The position numbers and the translations under genes were made by a program. From Heliocidaris tuberculata (taxonomy: Eukaryota > Echinodermata > Echinoidea > Camarodonta > Echinometridae), in the NCBI GenBank assembly GCA_025618425.1, contig CM046832.1, positions 51,614,947-51,678,946 on the forward strand: a stretch of DNA of 64,000 bases, in the 5' to 3' direction. Under the pieces are notes generated by a model, which was not told the origin of the DNA, did not search any database, and saw nothing but the letters and a program-made list of their open reading frames with translations. Below, piece after piece: positions 1 through 52,803 of the stretch. How positions within the stretch are numbered: the stretch's first letter is position 1; each line of letters begins with the position of its first letter.

Positions 1-289
1 AAAATCTGTCACCAGTGGCAGGACCTAAAATGAGGCACAAATGAGAGTCTGTGACTAGGATGCTGTTTTATCTTTGCAGTATACAACTACAATGCCCAGT
101 CTGAGCTACTAATATGAAATTATAAAATCAATGACTTTTCATAACATTTCAATAACCAACAGTTGCCTATCATTAAAAGCTTTGCTCCGGTGTTTAGAAT
201 GCGAGCTATATGAATAGAAATACAAATTATTTCTTATCTATATTATTCTTCTATGCTAGATTAACCATTCTTTAACAGTATATGCATAC

Positions 290-42173
<41,884 letters not shown>

Positions 42174-42256
42174 CTTTAATAGTAAAAATACAGCAAAAAA
42201 GGTCAAAGTCAAAACGCCACTAAAATGTACTTAGATCTAACTCTAAAGAGTATGGT

Positions 42257-42720
42257 CAGGGGTCCTAACGCTACGCAGGTCCTAAAGCTATGCACTCCGC
42301 AAATATGTGCAATGCGACGCGTTCAATGCGCAAAACTTTTGGTGTGACTGAGCAACGAGATTATCATTTACGTTCGCCAAAAAGAATGAGTAGATTATAA
42401 TTTTCCTTTATTTTTGGTGATATTATCACTATTTGCAAATCGGGACGAAATTCACGTCAGTCAGCTTAAAAATCAACATTTGCATTCATTTATTACGTGT
42501 GCGTAGCTTTAGGACCCTTTCATTTTCTCGACCAAATTCGACATAGGTATCGACATCGACTTGAAAATTAATGTTATTGATATTTGTTTGTAGTAATTTT
42601 CTCAGGAATTTAATTCAAGAGTATGTGGAACCAAGATATATGAAAGAAATTTGCATAAATCATTAAAAAACGTGACTTTTTAGGCGCTGGAAACAAAGAG
42701 TGTAGCTTTAGGTCCCCCCA
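42257..42720. repeat. Inverted-repeat module immediately upstream of the DNAH12 start
   Basis: GGTCCTAAAGCTATGCACTC near 42278 is related, in inverse orientation, to GAGTGTAGCTTTAGGTCC near 42698 and to GTGCGTAGCTTTAGGACC near 42499. The exact borders are uncertain. Confidence 0.45.
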
Positions 42721-42726
42721 TCATAA

Positions 42727-43761
42727 GTTTGCAAAAAATCTCATCAAAATTAGAGCAAGAACAAGGCCATTTTCACAAGAAGCGGCAGCCACGTCATTTC
42801 AGCGTTCAAAAAACAATGGTGCCCATGTCTGTGCACTCATTCATTTTACACGCAGTTTGGGAGTTTTGATGTGAAAGACAACATTGAGGCTTGAGAATAA
42901 AATATCTGAAATGAGACCTTTTTACTAGGGTGTCTGGAGGATTTTTCTATCTCAGAAACTGCACATTCAAATGATTTGATTTTTTTCAGATCTTGTTGAA
43001 AAAACTGTAAAAAATACATGTACCAAATTTTATGTCAATCCATGCATTAATTATTCAGTAATGCTCAAATGAATTCTTGTAAATTTTCAGCTTTTTTTCC
43101 CCCATAGACGTGTACAAATGAAATGGCACAAAAACGTGCTGCTGAAACACTGGCAGTGCGCACACACAGTGTGTGTAGTTGTGTGTAAATTTGCATAGGG
43201 CCCAGTGGGGCAGTAGGGGGAGGGCATTTTCAAATTGATATAGCAACATGATCTCATATTAGTTTCTCTAAAATTCCTGCAGAATCAAATTTGGAACATT
43301 CCAAATTACTTAAGTTCTTATGGACAAGTTTATAGCTCAACAACTTGCTGAGATGTCACTTTAAACATATCCCTTTTCAGTTTTTCTTAATGAAGGAATT
43401 AAGCATACAACTTGTCCTTAACACCAAAAGATAGGAAATATAATTTCCTATCATATGATACCAAATTTATTTCAAACTGCCAATGGGATCACATTTTTTT
43501 GTTAGTTCGAAAAAACCCTTACGCTGAAAAACTGTGCACCATATTTTGTGCTGATTCAGCATAAAAACAGCTGACAGTATTTGGCCAACCTTCAGACACC
43601 CTATTTTTACATCGTTTTGACTCGTTTTTTGCATGAATACTGATTTTTATAATAAGGATGAAAAGTTTGTGTTTGTTGCGTGTTTTGTTTTATCAGAATC
43701 GTGCAGTTACGCGTGCGCGCTGACATGAGCACTGCGCAGCTCGCAGACTTGGGCACTCTAG
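42727..43761. repeat. Dispersed repeat, copy 1, interrupted by a hAT-like element
   Basis: Blocks 42727-42925 and 43604-43761 together match 52804-53114 in the same orientation, for example GAGAATAAAATATCTGAAAT and GACTTGGGCACTCTAG. The gap between them is exactly the inserted element at 42926-43603. Confidence 0.85.
42926..43603. mobile_element. hAT-like nonautonomous DNA transposon (678 bp)
   Basis: The ends are TAGGGTGTCTG and its exact inverse CAGACACCCTA, with similarity extending to about 15 bp. It is flanked by TTTTTAC on both sides (42919-42925 and 43604-43610), or 8 bp with one mismatch. The uninterrupted sister repeat at 52981-52996 reads CCTTTTTACATC and so shows the empty target. 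The short duplication and TAGGG-type ends suggest the hAT superfamily. No transposase is encoded. Confidence 0.85.
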
Positions 43762-44418
43762 AGTAAAGGCTCTGGTGTGCGGCCGCTTAAAGGGAATTTG
43801 CTGATTTATCAATCAAAGACTCGCATATAATTCAATACAATAAATTCATAGTCCAAATACTTGCTTACTAAAGTAAATAGAAGGCAAAATTAAAATTATT
43901 GACCAATAACGTGGTCAGTAGTGTCCATTTTTCAAAACGGTGCTAGGGGTCCTGTGTGCGGCCGCCTCTACCCCTGTGAGCAGCCGCCCATGATATGTCG
44001 GGCATTCAGCATCATATTTGTGACTAAGTGAAAGAAAATTAATATCACATTTCATACATTACATTCCAATACTTTATAAAAATTAATAATATTCTGTTGA
44101 AACCCATAAAATCTGTCAAACATGATGATCTATCAAACGCCATGACCAAAAAATGAAAGCAGACTACAATTTCCTACAAAAACCTGCATTTTAGAGCTTG
44201 AGCGCCTCACAGGCAGCACTTTTACTTGCTCTCCTGGTATCTGTTTAATTAGAGTGTTTAGGAGATCATTACTGTTTATCTTTTGTGACATCTTGTGTAT
44301 CATAACATACTGAGCTTGCAAGACAATTTTGGTAAGGTGTTATGCTCTAGTTTTGTTGTAGTTATATGATTAATTTTTTGGTACTTGTCAGTTCAGTCTT
44401 GCTTGGTTTGCTCTGCCC

Positions 44419-47400
44419 ATGGCTTCCATGTATTCTATGTACAACTACACTATTGAGAAGCTTTGGACTTATACCAGAGCACTTTTATTGTGTCTAGCAC
44501 TGATAATCCTATTTCAATGTTATTCATGGCCAAGTGAACCCATTCATCCATTGTTCTCAGTGGACACCAATATAATGGGTCTGACAAGATCAGAGCTTCT
44601 TGAATTGAACTGTGATTTGAAGCTGCCTCATGATGTATGGACACACATCAAGGAATTGGGCATCTACAGGAAGCCTGCTACACGGCGTGGAACAAGAGGT
44701 GGTAGGAGGAAGAGCAAGAAGAGTGATGGACTTTCTACACCTACTGGCAGTCTTCGAAGCGATTCACATGGACAGACGACCCTGAAAGCATGTCTTTGGA
44801 ATAGTCAGTCAATCCGCAACAAGAGCGACTTACTGTGTGATTCAATTATCGATAACAACTATGACATCACCTTCATAACGGAGACTTGGCTCAAGGAGGA
44901 TGACCGGGTCATCCTTGGTGAGATTTGTCCACCTGGTTTCTCCGCTCTCAGTCTTCCGCGAAAAACTGCACGTAGGGGTGGAGGGATCGCTGCAGTATAT
45001 GACAGCAGTCTAAAGCTGAAGGACTGTTCCGATACTCTCCCGGAAGCTAGCTCATTTGAATTTGCTTTATTTAGAAACCCCAACGTGAACTTCCTGGTTA
45101 TCTACAGACCTCCTTCTGGCTCAGTGCCATCTTCTACGTTTTTTGAGGAATTCGAGGAGGTCCTCAGCTGTGCCGATTTGCTGCCGAACAGACTGGTGGT
45201 CATGGGGGATTTTAACTTCCATATGGACTGTCCTAGTAAGCCGGAGGTGAGAAATATGAACTCGTTGCTGACCTCGCTTGGCTACAAGCAGCTTGTTCAA
45301 GGGCCTACACATCGTCTTGGGCATACCCTTGACCTCATCATCGTTAAGGACAGTGACACTCTCATTACGACATGCTTCGTAGATCAGATTCTGCACTCTG
45401 ATCACTCCATGATAAAGTTTGATCTTGATCTGAAGAAACCAGCTCCTTCTAGTGACATTCGTGTTTTCCGGAAGTTTAAGTCAATAGATCACGAGCAGTT
45501 CTCTCAGGATCTATCCAACAGAATGAACTCAATTATGGATTGTGACAGTAGTAACATCGATGATCTTGTGCTTCGGTACAACGAAGCTTGTCGTGAAGTT
45601 CTTGACGCTCACGCCCCCGCAACTACAAGGACACTGTCAGTTCGAGTAAAGCCTAGCTGGTACACCGATAAAGTGATGGAAGCTCGACGTGCCCGACGGC
45701 GTGCAGAGAGACGCTGGCGCAAGACAAAGTCAAATACTGATCGCAGACTGTATATTGAAGCTCAGCGGACTGTATGTGATGTGGTTGTCTCTGCCAAGAA
45801 AGACTATTATCGTGACAGACTTTCTTCATGTAACACCAAGGACATGTATAAGACTGTCAATGAGTTGCTAAATGTCAGTAGTAATGTTCTTCCTGTATGT
45901 ACAAACTCTTCTGATCTTGCTGAAGATTTTTCAAATTACTTTGTCAGTAAGGTATCTAAAATTAGGGGCGATATAGAGAGCACTGTTCCAACAAAACGTA
46001 ATGTTCCTACTGTATCCTCAAACACATGTGAACCTGACTCAACTTTTTCTCAGTTTGATTTTGTGAGTGAAAATGTCTTGCAGTGTATGATTTCTAAATG
46101 TCCTTCCAAATCTTGTACTTTGGATCCCATGCCAACATGGCTGGTTAAGAAACATTTACCAGTTCTACTTCCAGTACTGTTACGTATCGTGAATCTATCA
46201 CTGTCTACCGGTGTTTTCCCAGAGAGACTTAGATCGTCTATCATTACACCAGTATTGAAGAAGTCCTCTCTGGACAAAGATGATTTAGGTAGTTACAGAC
46301 CTGTTTCTAACATACCATTTTTAGGCAAATTAATCGAAAAGGCTGTTTCTAAACAGGTGTCCGACTTTGTCAACCGTAATGATTTGCTTGATCCCATGCA
46401 GTCTGCATATCGTGTGGCACATAGTACTGAGACTGCACTCATTCGACTACAGAATGACGTACTTTGTGCAATCGACAACAGGCAAGCTGTTTTCTTATTA
46501 ATGCTGGACCTCTCATCCGCCTTTGATACGGTGGACCACACAATTCTCTCTCATAGGCTGGCCGATGACTTCGGTCTACGAGATAATGTCCTTTCCTGGT
46601 TCAAATCGTATCTTAGCAACAGGTCTTGTAGAGTCCATGTCAATGGATCATTCTCCAGTGACAAAAGGTTGGAATTTGGGATACCGCAAGGGTCAATTGT
46701 TGGGCCACAGTTATTTACATATTACATTAGGTGTATTGGTAACATCATCAGCCAGCATTCAGTTCAATACCATGTGTATGCTGATGACATCCAGATGTTT
46801 ACCATTTTTGATCCTACCAAGCCTGGAGATGCAGCTTGCGCATACTACCGTATCTCGAAGTGCTTAGAAGACATACAATCATGGCTTGTCAGTAATAAAT
46901 TGAAGTTGAATTCCGGTAAAACTGAGTTCTTCATTGCTGCATCATCCACCGACTTGAATCGGTTCAATGACCTTTCATTTTCTATTGATGATCTAGACAT
47001 CCCAATGTCTTCAACAATCAAGGATCTGGGTGTTGTCTTTGATAAGGAAATGAAAATGTCTGACCATGTAACAAACTTGTGTCGTACCCTCAATTGGCAA
47101 ATTTACAACCTCAATCGCATCAGGGGGTACTTAAATAAAGACACTTGTCATAATGTTGTTAGAGCACTTGTGCTATCCAGGCTTGACTATGGTGGATGTT
47201 TGCTTGGGGGCATCAGTAAACAGAACCTGGGCAGACTTCAACGTCTTCAGAATAAGTGTGCTCGTCTAATATGTCAAAAACCAAAATGGTCCCACGTCAC
47301 TCCACTACTCAATGAACTTCATTGGCTTCCCGTTTCTAAGAGAATACAATACCGTATACTGGTTCAGACTTACAAATCACTGTCAACCACACTTCCTCAA

Positions 47401-47619
47401 TACATCTCCTCACTCTTTCAGCAACAGAGAACATCATATTCTCTTCGTTCTACCTCTGCTCCTTCCTATGTCATTCCAAAATCCCGAAAACAAGCTGGCT
47501 TCAAGTCCTTTCAGTCACTTGCTCCACAACTTTGGAACAGACTCCCCGCATCTCTCCGTAATAGCACATCACTTGACATCTTCAAGAAACATCTAAAAAC
47601 TTACTTATACAATTCTTAA
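44419..47619 (+). CDS. LINE ORF2: AP endonuclease and reverse transcriptase, intact (1066 codons)
   Basis: This is the replication protein of a non-LTR retrotransposon of the CR1/L2 group. The endonuclease spans about residues 120-335, with NSQSIRNKSDLLCDS, ITETWL, MGDFN (residue 262) and a SDHS motif. The reverse transcriptase spans about residues 560-860, with YRPVSNIPFLGKLIEKAV, LDLSSAFDTVDH, GIPQGSIVGPQ and the catalytic YADD at residues 787-790. The C-terminus is LAPQLWNRLP...DIFKKHLKTYLYNS. The frame is uninterrupted, which suggests a recent insertion. The first 50 residues are hydrophobic and unusual; a later ATG at 44575 (MGLTRSELLEL) may be the real start. No separate ORF1 is visible. 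Confidence 0.93.
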   Translation: MASMYSMYNYTIEKLWTYTRALLLCLALIILFQCYSWPSEPIHPLFSVDTNIMGLTRSELLELNCDLKLPHDVWTHIKELGIYRKPATRRGTRGGRRKSKKSDGLSTPTGSLRSDSHGQTTLKACLWNSQSIRNKSDLLCDSIIDNNYDITFITETWLKEDDRVILGEICPPGFSALSLPRKTARRGGGIAAVYDSSLKLKDCSDTLPEASSFEFALFRNPNVNFLVIYRPPSGSVPSSTFFEEFEEVLSCADLLPNRLVVMGDFNFHMDCPSKPEVRNMNSLLTSLGYKQLVQGPTHRLGHTLDLIIVKDSDTLITTCFVDQILHSDHSMIKFDLDLKKPAPSSDIRVFRKFKSIDHEQFSQDLSNRMNSIMDCDSSNIDDLVLRYNEACREVLDAHAPATTRTLSVRVKPSWYTDKVMEARRARRRAERRWRKTKSNTDRRLYIEAQRTVCDVVVSAKKDYYRDRLSSCNTKDMYKTVNELLNVSSNVLPVCTNSSDLAEDFSNYFVSKVSKIRGDIESTVPTKRNVPTVSSNTCEPDSTFSQFDFVSENVLQCMISKCPSKSCTLDPMPTWLVKKHLPVLLPVLLRIVNLSLSTGVFPERLRSSIITPVLKKSSLDKDDLGSYRPVSNIPFLGKLIEKAVSKQVSDFVNRNDLLDPMQSAYRVAHSTETALIRLQNDVLCAIDNRQAVFLLMLDLSSAFDTVDHTILSHRLADDFGLRDNVLSWFKSYLSNRSCRVHVNGSFSSDKRLEFGIPQGSIVGPQLFTYYIRCIGNIISQHSVQYHVYADDIQMFTIFDPTKPGDAACAYYRISKCLEDIQSWLVSNKLKLNSGKTEFFIAASSTDLNRFNDLSFSIDDLDIPMSSTIKDLGVVFDKEMKMSDHVTNLCRTLNWQIYNLNRIRGYLNKDTCHNVVRALVLSRLDYGGCLLGGISKQNLGRLQRLQNKCARLICQKPKWSHVTPLLNELHWLPVSKRIQYRILVQTYKSLSTTLPQYISSLFQQQRTSYSLRSTSAPSYVIPKSRKQAGFKSFQSLAPQLWNRLPASLRNSTSLDIFKKHLKTYLYNS

Positions 47620-47705
47620 TTTACTTGAATAGACTTTAAGTGACAGCGCCTTGTATCCTCTGGAAAAGGCGCTATATAAATCCAATTATTATTATTATTA
47701 TTATT
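44419..47705 (+). mobile_element. CR1/L2-type LINE with ATT-repeat tail
   Basis: The 3' untranslated end reads GGCGCTATATAAATCCA and is followed by an ATT microsatellite ending about 47705, typical of L2-like elements. The same tail occurs at 20036-20089. The 5' border is not defined: 43990-44418 may be its 5' untranslated region or unrelated DNA. Confidence 0.88.
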
Positions 47706-47723
47706 TTGTACACGTTTTACACA

Positions 47724-47777
47724 GGGTGGCTGCTCACCAGACCCACTCAGAAAAATGGCACTGGTGAGCGGCCACCC
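47724..47777. repeat. Hairpin adjoining the LINE 3' end
   Basis: GGGTGGCTGCTCACCAG (47724-47740) pairs with CTGGTGAGCGGCCACCC (47761-47777) with one mismatch, around a 20-base loop. The arms resemble the CTGCTCAC-containing modules at 43971-43985 and 48127-48141. Confidence 0.7.
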
Positions 47778-49013
47778 CCATGCAGCTTTCCCTGTGGTAG
47801 TGTAAATAAAAATTTCTGAAGCAAAACATGGACCATCAACTTCATTCTCTTAAATAAACATCAAATTACACATCAAATTGAACAAATAAAGTTTAAGTAT
47901 TGGTTTAAGTATGTCATAGTCTCTTAACTTAAAAGTTAAGAAACTGCAATTTTTTTGTCGATGACTGGTGGCGTACATTTCTCATGATGTTGAGCGAGAT
48001 TCAGGATACTTATTGCTTTGGCTGAGTATGTTTTTTGGTGCAATAGAACCTACCTGAGACTGTCCAGGGTAATTTTTGAAGGGATATCAAATTTTTTATT
48101 TTTATTTTCATTTTTTATTCACCGCCGGCTGCTCACAGGGGACCGGCCGCCCACAGGAGCACATACTCTAGCCATACTACCTGAGGCTGAGCAGACTTCA
48201 CCTTCCATCATTGTTTTCAAATTTCATCATGAAGTGTGTGCAATCTAAACTCAGAACAGAATGTGGTTGCCTATTTGACATTAACAAAAAATACTAGGGT
48301 CTAGATCTATAGACTACTCAATAGATCTAAATAAATCAAGCTATTAATTAAGATTGATTTTACAGCTAAGTAAGTTAGCTCTCTGGCTCTGCGAGCCTAC
48401 TGCATGCTGCTGACATGTTGTGTGGAGCTGCTGCATACCGAGAAGCGAGAGCTGCAGCTGGAGGAGGGTTCGTGTGTTTGCCCAGGCGGCCTGGCCTGGC
48501 CTGTTTGAATCCCATGGCTGGTGTACTGTAGAGCCGCTAAGAAAAAAAGTTAGACCTCACTCAGCTCATGTTGCTCACAAATTTATGTCAAAATCATTAG
48601 TAATTCTACTCACTTTTATCACAGTATTTGATGTAGGTCAGAATACATCTAACACTAACACACAGTCGATACAGTTAGTAATATTCATCAATATTGGCCA
48701 TCTTTTAGGGAATTTTCTATTGATTGGTCTTGAAAAACAATAAGTCCGAAGTTCGAGATTGGCTTCCTCGGTTGTTAAGGTGAATTTCCGGAAATTACCG
48801 AACTAATACCGAATCATGTGTACATGTTGTTGAAGAAATCTGTCCTAGAGATATTTATCTTATTATGATTTTATGATAGAAATAACAGAATAATGATAGA
48901 AATTAAATTATTATCATATTATAAAAATCGTGTTTGTTTAGTTATTTACATTTAGTTTTTTGTTTTTTTTCAACGAAAGTATTTCTTCGTCAGATCGCGA
49001 CTGATAAAGTGCT

Positions 49014-49035
49014 GTTGCACAGCAACGTGACGTCA
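49014..49035. promoter_or_regulatory. Candidate ciliary promoter: RFX X-box-like palindrome next to a CRE
   Basis: GTTGCACAGCAAC at 49014-49026 has the two half-sites of an RFX X-box with a one-base spacer. TGACGTCA, a perfect CREB/ATF site, follows at 49028-49035. RFX factors are the standard regulators of ciliary genes. It lies between two divergent ciliary genes and upstream of a good splice donor at 49306. This is pattern matching only; a TG microsatellite is nearby (49069-49092). Confidence 0.35.
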
Positions 49036-49235
49036 TCGAAAACAACTGCACGTTGAACGCCAGTACAGTGTGTGTGTGTGTGTGTGTGTGTATGAGGACG
49101 CTCTGTGAATATCCTAGCGTGTAACGTCGAGTGCGCGTGCATGCGTACCGCCGCAGTACAAACCCAGGCGCTAGCCTAGTGTTCATGATGTTAATGTTGA
49201 GGCTAATGATATGCGGGGAATTCATTGATCATGGC

Positions 49236-49305
49236 AACTACAAACTTCTTTTTCACTATCGAATTTGAGTAACTCCTCTCCATCCATATATCTGTGATTT
49301 ATCAT
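49236..49305 (+). other. Possible noncoding first exon of IQUB (right border only)
   Basis: ATCAT followed by GTAAGTAG at 49306 is a strong splice donor downstream of the X-box/CRE pair. It could splice to the acceptor at 54315-54316, which begins the 5' untranslated exon of IQUB. The left border shown is arbitrary. Without transcript data this stays a guess. Confidence 0.22.
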
Positions 49306-50023
49306 GTAAGTAGACGAAATAATATTTTTGTTTGTAGTAGACCATGAAATTGGAGTGTTAATTATTAACTGAGTCTAGTAGTAGGACTGCAAGTGGAATA
49401 GACCCTAGTCCTAGAAGGTCTAGTCTAGATCTAAAATTTTAAATGAGAAAAATATGACGCTTAATTCTAATTTTTTCCCGAATCTTCAGAATCTTCAGAA
49501 AGGTGTCCGGACATCGCTGTCATCAGCATCACGTCCAGATGTGACAGTGTCTGTGTGGTATGGACTTGAACTAGAAAGCTTCAATCGAAGACTGGAATTT
49601 TTTGGTAGATCTAGATGACATATTTTTGGTTTGTATAGATCTAGATCTAGACTAGATCTAGGCAAAGTGTTCCAATTTTTAATGGTTTGCGGCCAGAAAC
49701 TATGAAGGTACGCTTGAGTTCTACAGTGCAAGGGCGTGAATCTGTTGTCATCGTCTCCTCTTGAATGGGTGGACTTGGTGACATACAGTGGGACATCAAC
49801 AGCACTTTCATTATGTAGAGGTAGTAATGTAATGCTTTATAAAGTGTTTTTAATCGACAATGACGTCTTCTCAAACCAAGTGGAGTCAATTTCAGATCTT
49901 CGAGCATAGCTGAGACGCTGGAAGTAAGGTTGTAGTCATTTTTTATGAACCTTGCAGCTCTTCGCTGTACCATCTCCAATTTGTGAACAAGATTTGATTG
50001 ATGAGGATCCCATAGGGTAGATA

Positions 50024-50735
50024 CACTCATAGCGACTTTACTATACTTAGTGTGTAGACTCTAGGCAGTCATCCACCTCGACACTTTCAAAACACCACTG
50101 CACAAAAGTCAACAACATTCACTCATAATCGGCATTTAATTTACAAGAAACGACACAAACATATTCATGAAATACAATAAATTCAACTCACCGATGTTGG
50201 AAAAGATAATTTCGAAAATGAAATCCGTAATTTACTGTCACTTCTGGCGAAACGGGGTATCGCAAGTCATGATGTACATTTCCTGATCGCCGCGAGCGCT
50301 GACATCTCCCGCTAAAAAATTCGGTCGTTAAAAGTTCGGTTCCTATCGCGCACACGTAAGTCCCCATTTTCCTTGTGTGCGATCGTAGAGATCGATGTGT
50401 ACGCGATACCGAGTTTCGTTGTGGACAAAATTTTATTGGCCGATTTAGTCTAAAAACATCGGCACCATGAAAACAACATGCGATCGCAAAAAAAAATGGC
50501 GGGGATTTCTTAGGTTTTGGACATGATTTTGACTTTGGAATTTGCTGGAAATATCAGAAGTTCTTCCTAACGGCCATTTAAGGTAGGAAAGAGATTTTAA
50601 AGCGCTGAATTTGAAAGGAAGTATTTTAAACATTTATCTTACTTTTCCCCCCATACCTAGTACATGCGATAGAAAATGACTAGTATTTTTGCATTCGTCC
50701 CGCGTAGTGGTCAGTATGACCACTCTCCGTGGTGT
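50024..50735. mobile_element. 0.7-kb insertion inside the decayed LINE, family unknown
   Basis: The LINE protein breaks between LVRPKL-EY and STLWDPHQS. The sequence GGGTAGATA occurs at both sides (50015-50023 and 50736-50744), consistent with an 8-9 bp target duplication. The insert is CpG-rich at 50260-50420, has no ORF above about 62 codons and shows no clear terminal inverted repeat. Confidence 0.6.
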
Positions 50736-51224
50736 GGGTAGATAGTCTATATATTCTAGATCTAGCTTTGGTCTAACAAGGGCAAGGTAGGCTATTCTCT
50801 TGACGGACTGGTCACATCTAGCGAGATTGCGTTTGACGACACCGAGCATCCGGTTAGCATCATTTGATATTCTTTCTAGATCTATATGATTCTTCCATGA
50901 TAAGTTATTAGTGATGTGGATACCAAGGTATCGACACTGATTAACCGTTTTTAGGTCAGTTCCCATGAGACTATAAGTGAAGACCTTGGGTGTCTTACTT
51001 CTAGTTATGTGCAGACATTCGCATTTGGCGGGATTGAAGTTCATCTGCCACAAATCTGCCCATGCTTTGAGTTTGTTGAGATCACTCTGTAACTGAATTT
51101 GGTCTTGTTCGCCGTGAACTGGACGAAAAAGGAGGCAATCATCTGCAAATAACTTGATCCTTGTATGATCTTCGATGAGCTCTCCGATGTCGTTGATAAA
51201 TAGTAGGAACATCAAGGGACCCAA
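50634..51224 (-). pseudogene. Reverse-transcriptase fragment of the decayed LINE (FADD box)
   Basis: This part holds MGPLMFLLFINDIGEL and the active-site FADD. It runs to LVRPKLDLEY, after which the frame enters the foreign 0.7-kb insertion and ends in unrelated residues. Confidence 0.85.
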
Positions 51225-51328
51225 GACAGTCCCTTGCGGGACACCTGAGGTAACTGGGATAGAGTGAGATAACTCCCCGTCTATAACAACTTTCTGGGAT
51301 CGGTTTGTAAGCCAGACATTAATCCAGT

Positions 51329-51985
51329 CTATGTTTTCCCTCGGACTCCATAGTGATCCAGCTTCACCAGAAGCTTCATGTGCGATACCAGGTCGAAAGC
51401 CTTGGAGAGATCCAGGACAAGGACATCGATTTGGCCCCCCATGACTTGGTCAAGGTGACGCATAATTTCTTCAGAAGTGTTAATTAATTGAGATTCACAG
51501 GAATGGTGCTTGAGGAAGCCGTGTTGATAAGGCTTTAGGATCTTATGCATGTCCACGTGCTTCATAATATTGTGTGCAACAATATGCTCCAATGTTTTGC
51601 AGGCCACCGACGTCAATGAGATTGGTCTATAGTTGATGGGAGATGCCCTGTTCCCCTTTTTATACACTGGGCAGACGTTTGCAGATAGCCAATCTTGTGG
51701 CACTGTACCCTCTTCCATAGATTGGTTGAAGATTCTGGCAAGAGTTGGGGCTATTTCCTCCGCACATTCCCTCAGGATGTAGGTTGGGATCTTGTCTGGC
51801 CCACTAGCTTTATGAGGATTGAGTTCTTTTAACAGTTTCAAAACTCCAGCTGCATTAATCTCATAGTCCAGTATAGTTGGAAAAGGGTTGGACTGCATAA
51901 CTGGAAAGTTAATGGAGTCATCCTTTGTGAATATAGAGCTGTAGTGGTCGTTGAGGAGTTCCGCTTTAAGTCGGGCATCACTCAC
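51329..51985 (-). pseudogene. Reverse-transcriptase fragment of the decayed LINE (N-terminal half)
   Basis: The segment runs from SDARLKAELLNDHYSSIF to LVKLDHYGVRGKT and then a stop. The continuation (IDWINVWLTNRS) is in another frame, so one base has been lost or gained near 51330. Confidence 0.85.
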
Positions 51986-52803
51986 TAATCCATTTCCAGA
52001 CTGTAGGGGTGGGACACCCGCCTTGTCTTTCCTTTTATGGGAAATGAAGGTTATCCATGTTAAGTATACCTCTGATATAGTTGTTCTGTGCTTGGTCTAA
52101 GTCCCTTCTAATGGAGTTTCGTAATTTCCGGAATGCCAACCAATCAGAGTCTTTACCAGATCTCTTGGCTTTGTTGAAAAGGCGTTTACGTTTTTTTATT
52201 CCCCTTTTGATATGTGCTGTAAGCCATGGGACATGCTTCCCATCTCTAACAGTTTTAGAGGGAATGTGCTGGTTGACTGCATCAAGAATACCGTCTCGAA
52301 ATGCTGAGCCGTATCCATATTTGTGAATCACTGATCATGATGATAAGGATGTGGGACCAAACCTGCACATATGCTTTTGTTCTTAAAGTCATCTATATCA
52401 TATTCACTATTAGGTGTAGATCTCTAGGTCTATATCTAGATTTCCATAGTTTAACTTAAATTGATTCTTTGACTTTAGACTATTCTGAAGTTGAATTGTT
52501 GACAAAATTACTATGATGCATTGCATGTACGGACACTTAACAAGAAATAACCTGTCAATTTTGTCATAGGATTTTACGAAAAATATACATCAAGTGACAT
52601 TAAACTCCGTGAATATTTGCAATTCACATAATTTTCAACCTATGCTGTGAAAGATTTGTGAAAATTTACATGAAAAGTTGTTAGATTTATGATGGGGAGC
52701 CCTATGTCTGCACACCAAAGATTTGACCTGAAAATGAACAAGAATTTCTCCAATATTCCTCTAAAGCTTAGTTTTATATTATTCCTGATATTCTAAAGAG
52801 TAA

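Larger units (their letters stand above)
49480..52335 (-). mobile_element. Decayed, 5'-truncated non-LTR retrotransposon (CR1/Jockey-type)
   Basis: The minus strand contains reverse-transcriptase blocks in order: LNPHKASGPDKIPTYIL, NYRPISLTSVACKTLEHIV, VLDLSKAFDLVSH, a VPQGTVLGPLMFLLFINDI segment, LFADDCLLF, MNFNPAKCECLHI and LEMVQRRAARFI. Frames shift near 52030, 51330 and at the insertion, and no endonuclease domain precedes 52331. It is therefore a dead copy, belonging to a different clade from the LINE at 44419. The 3' end near 49480 has a doubled TTCTGAAGA motif. Confidence 0.88.
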
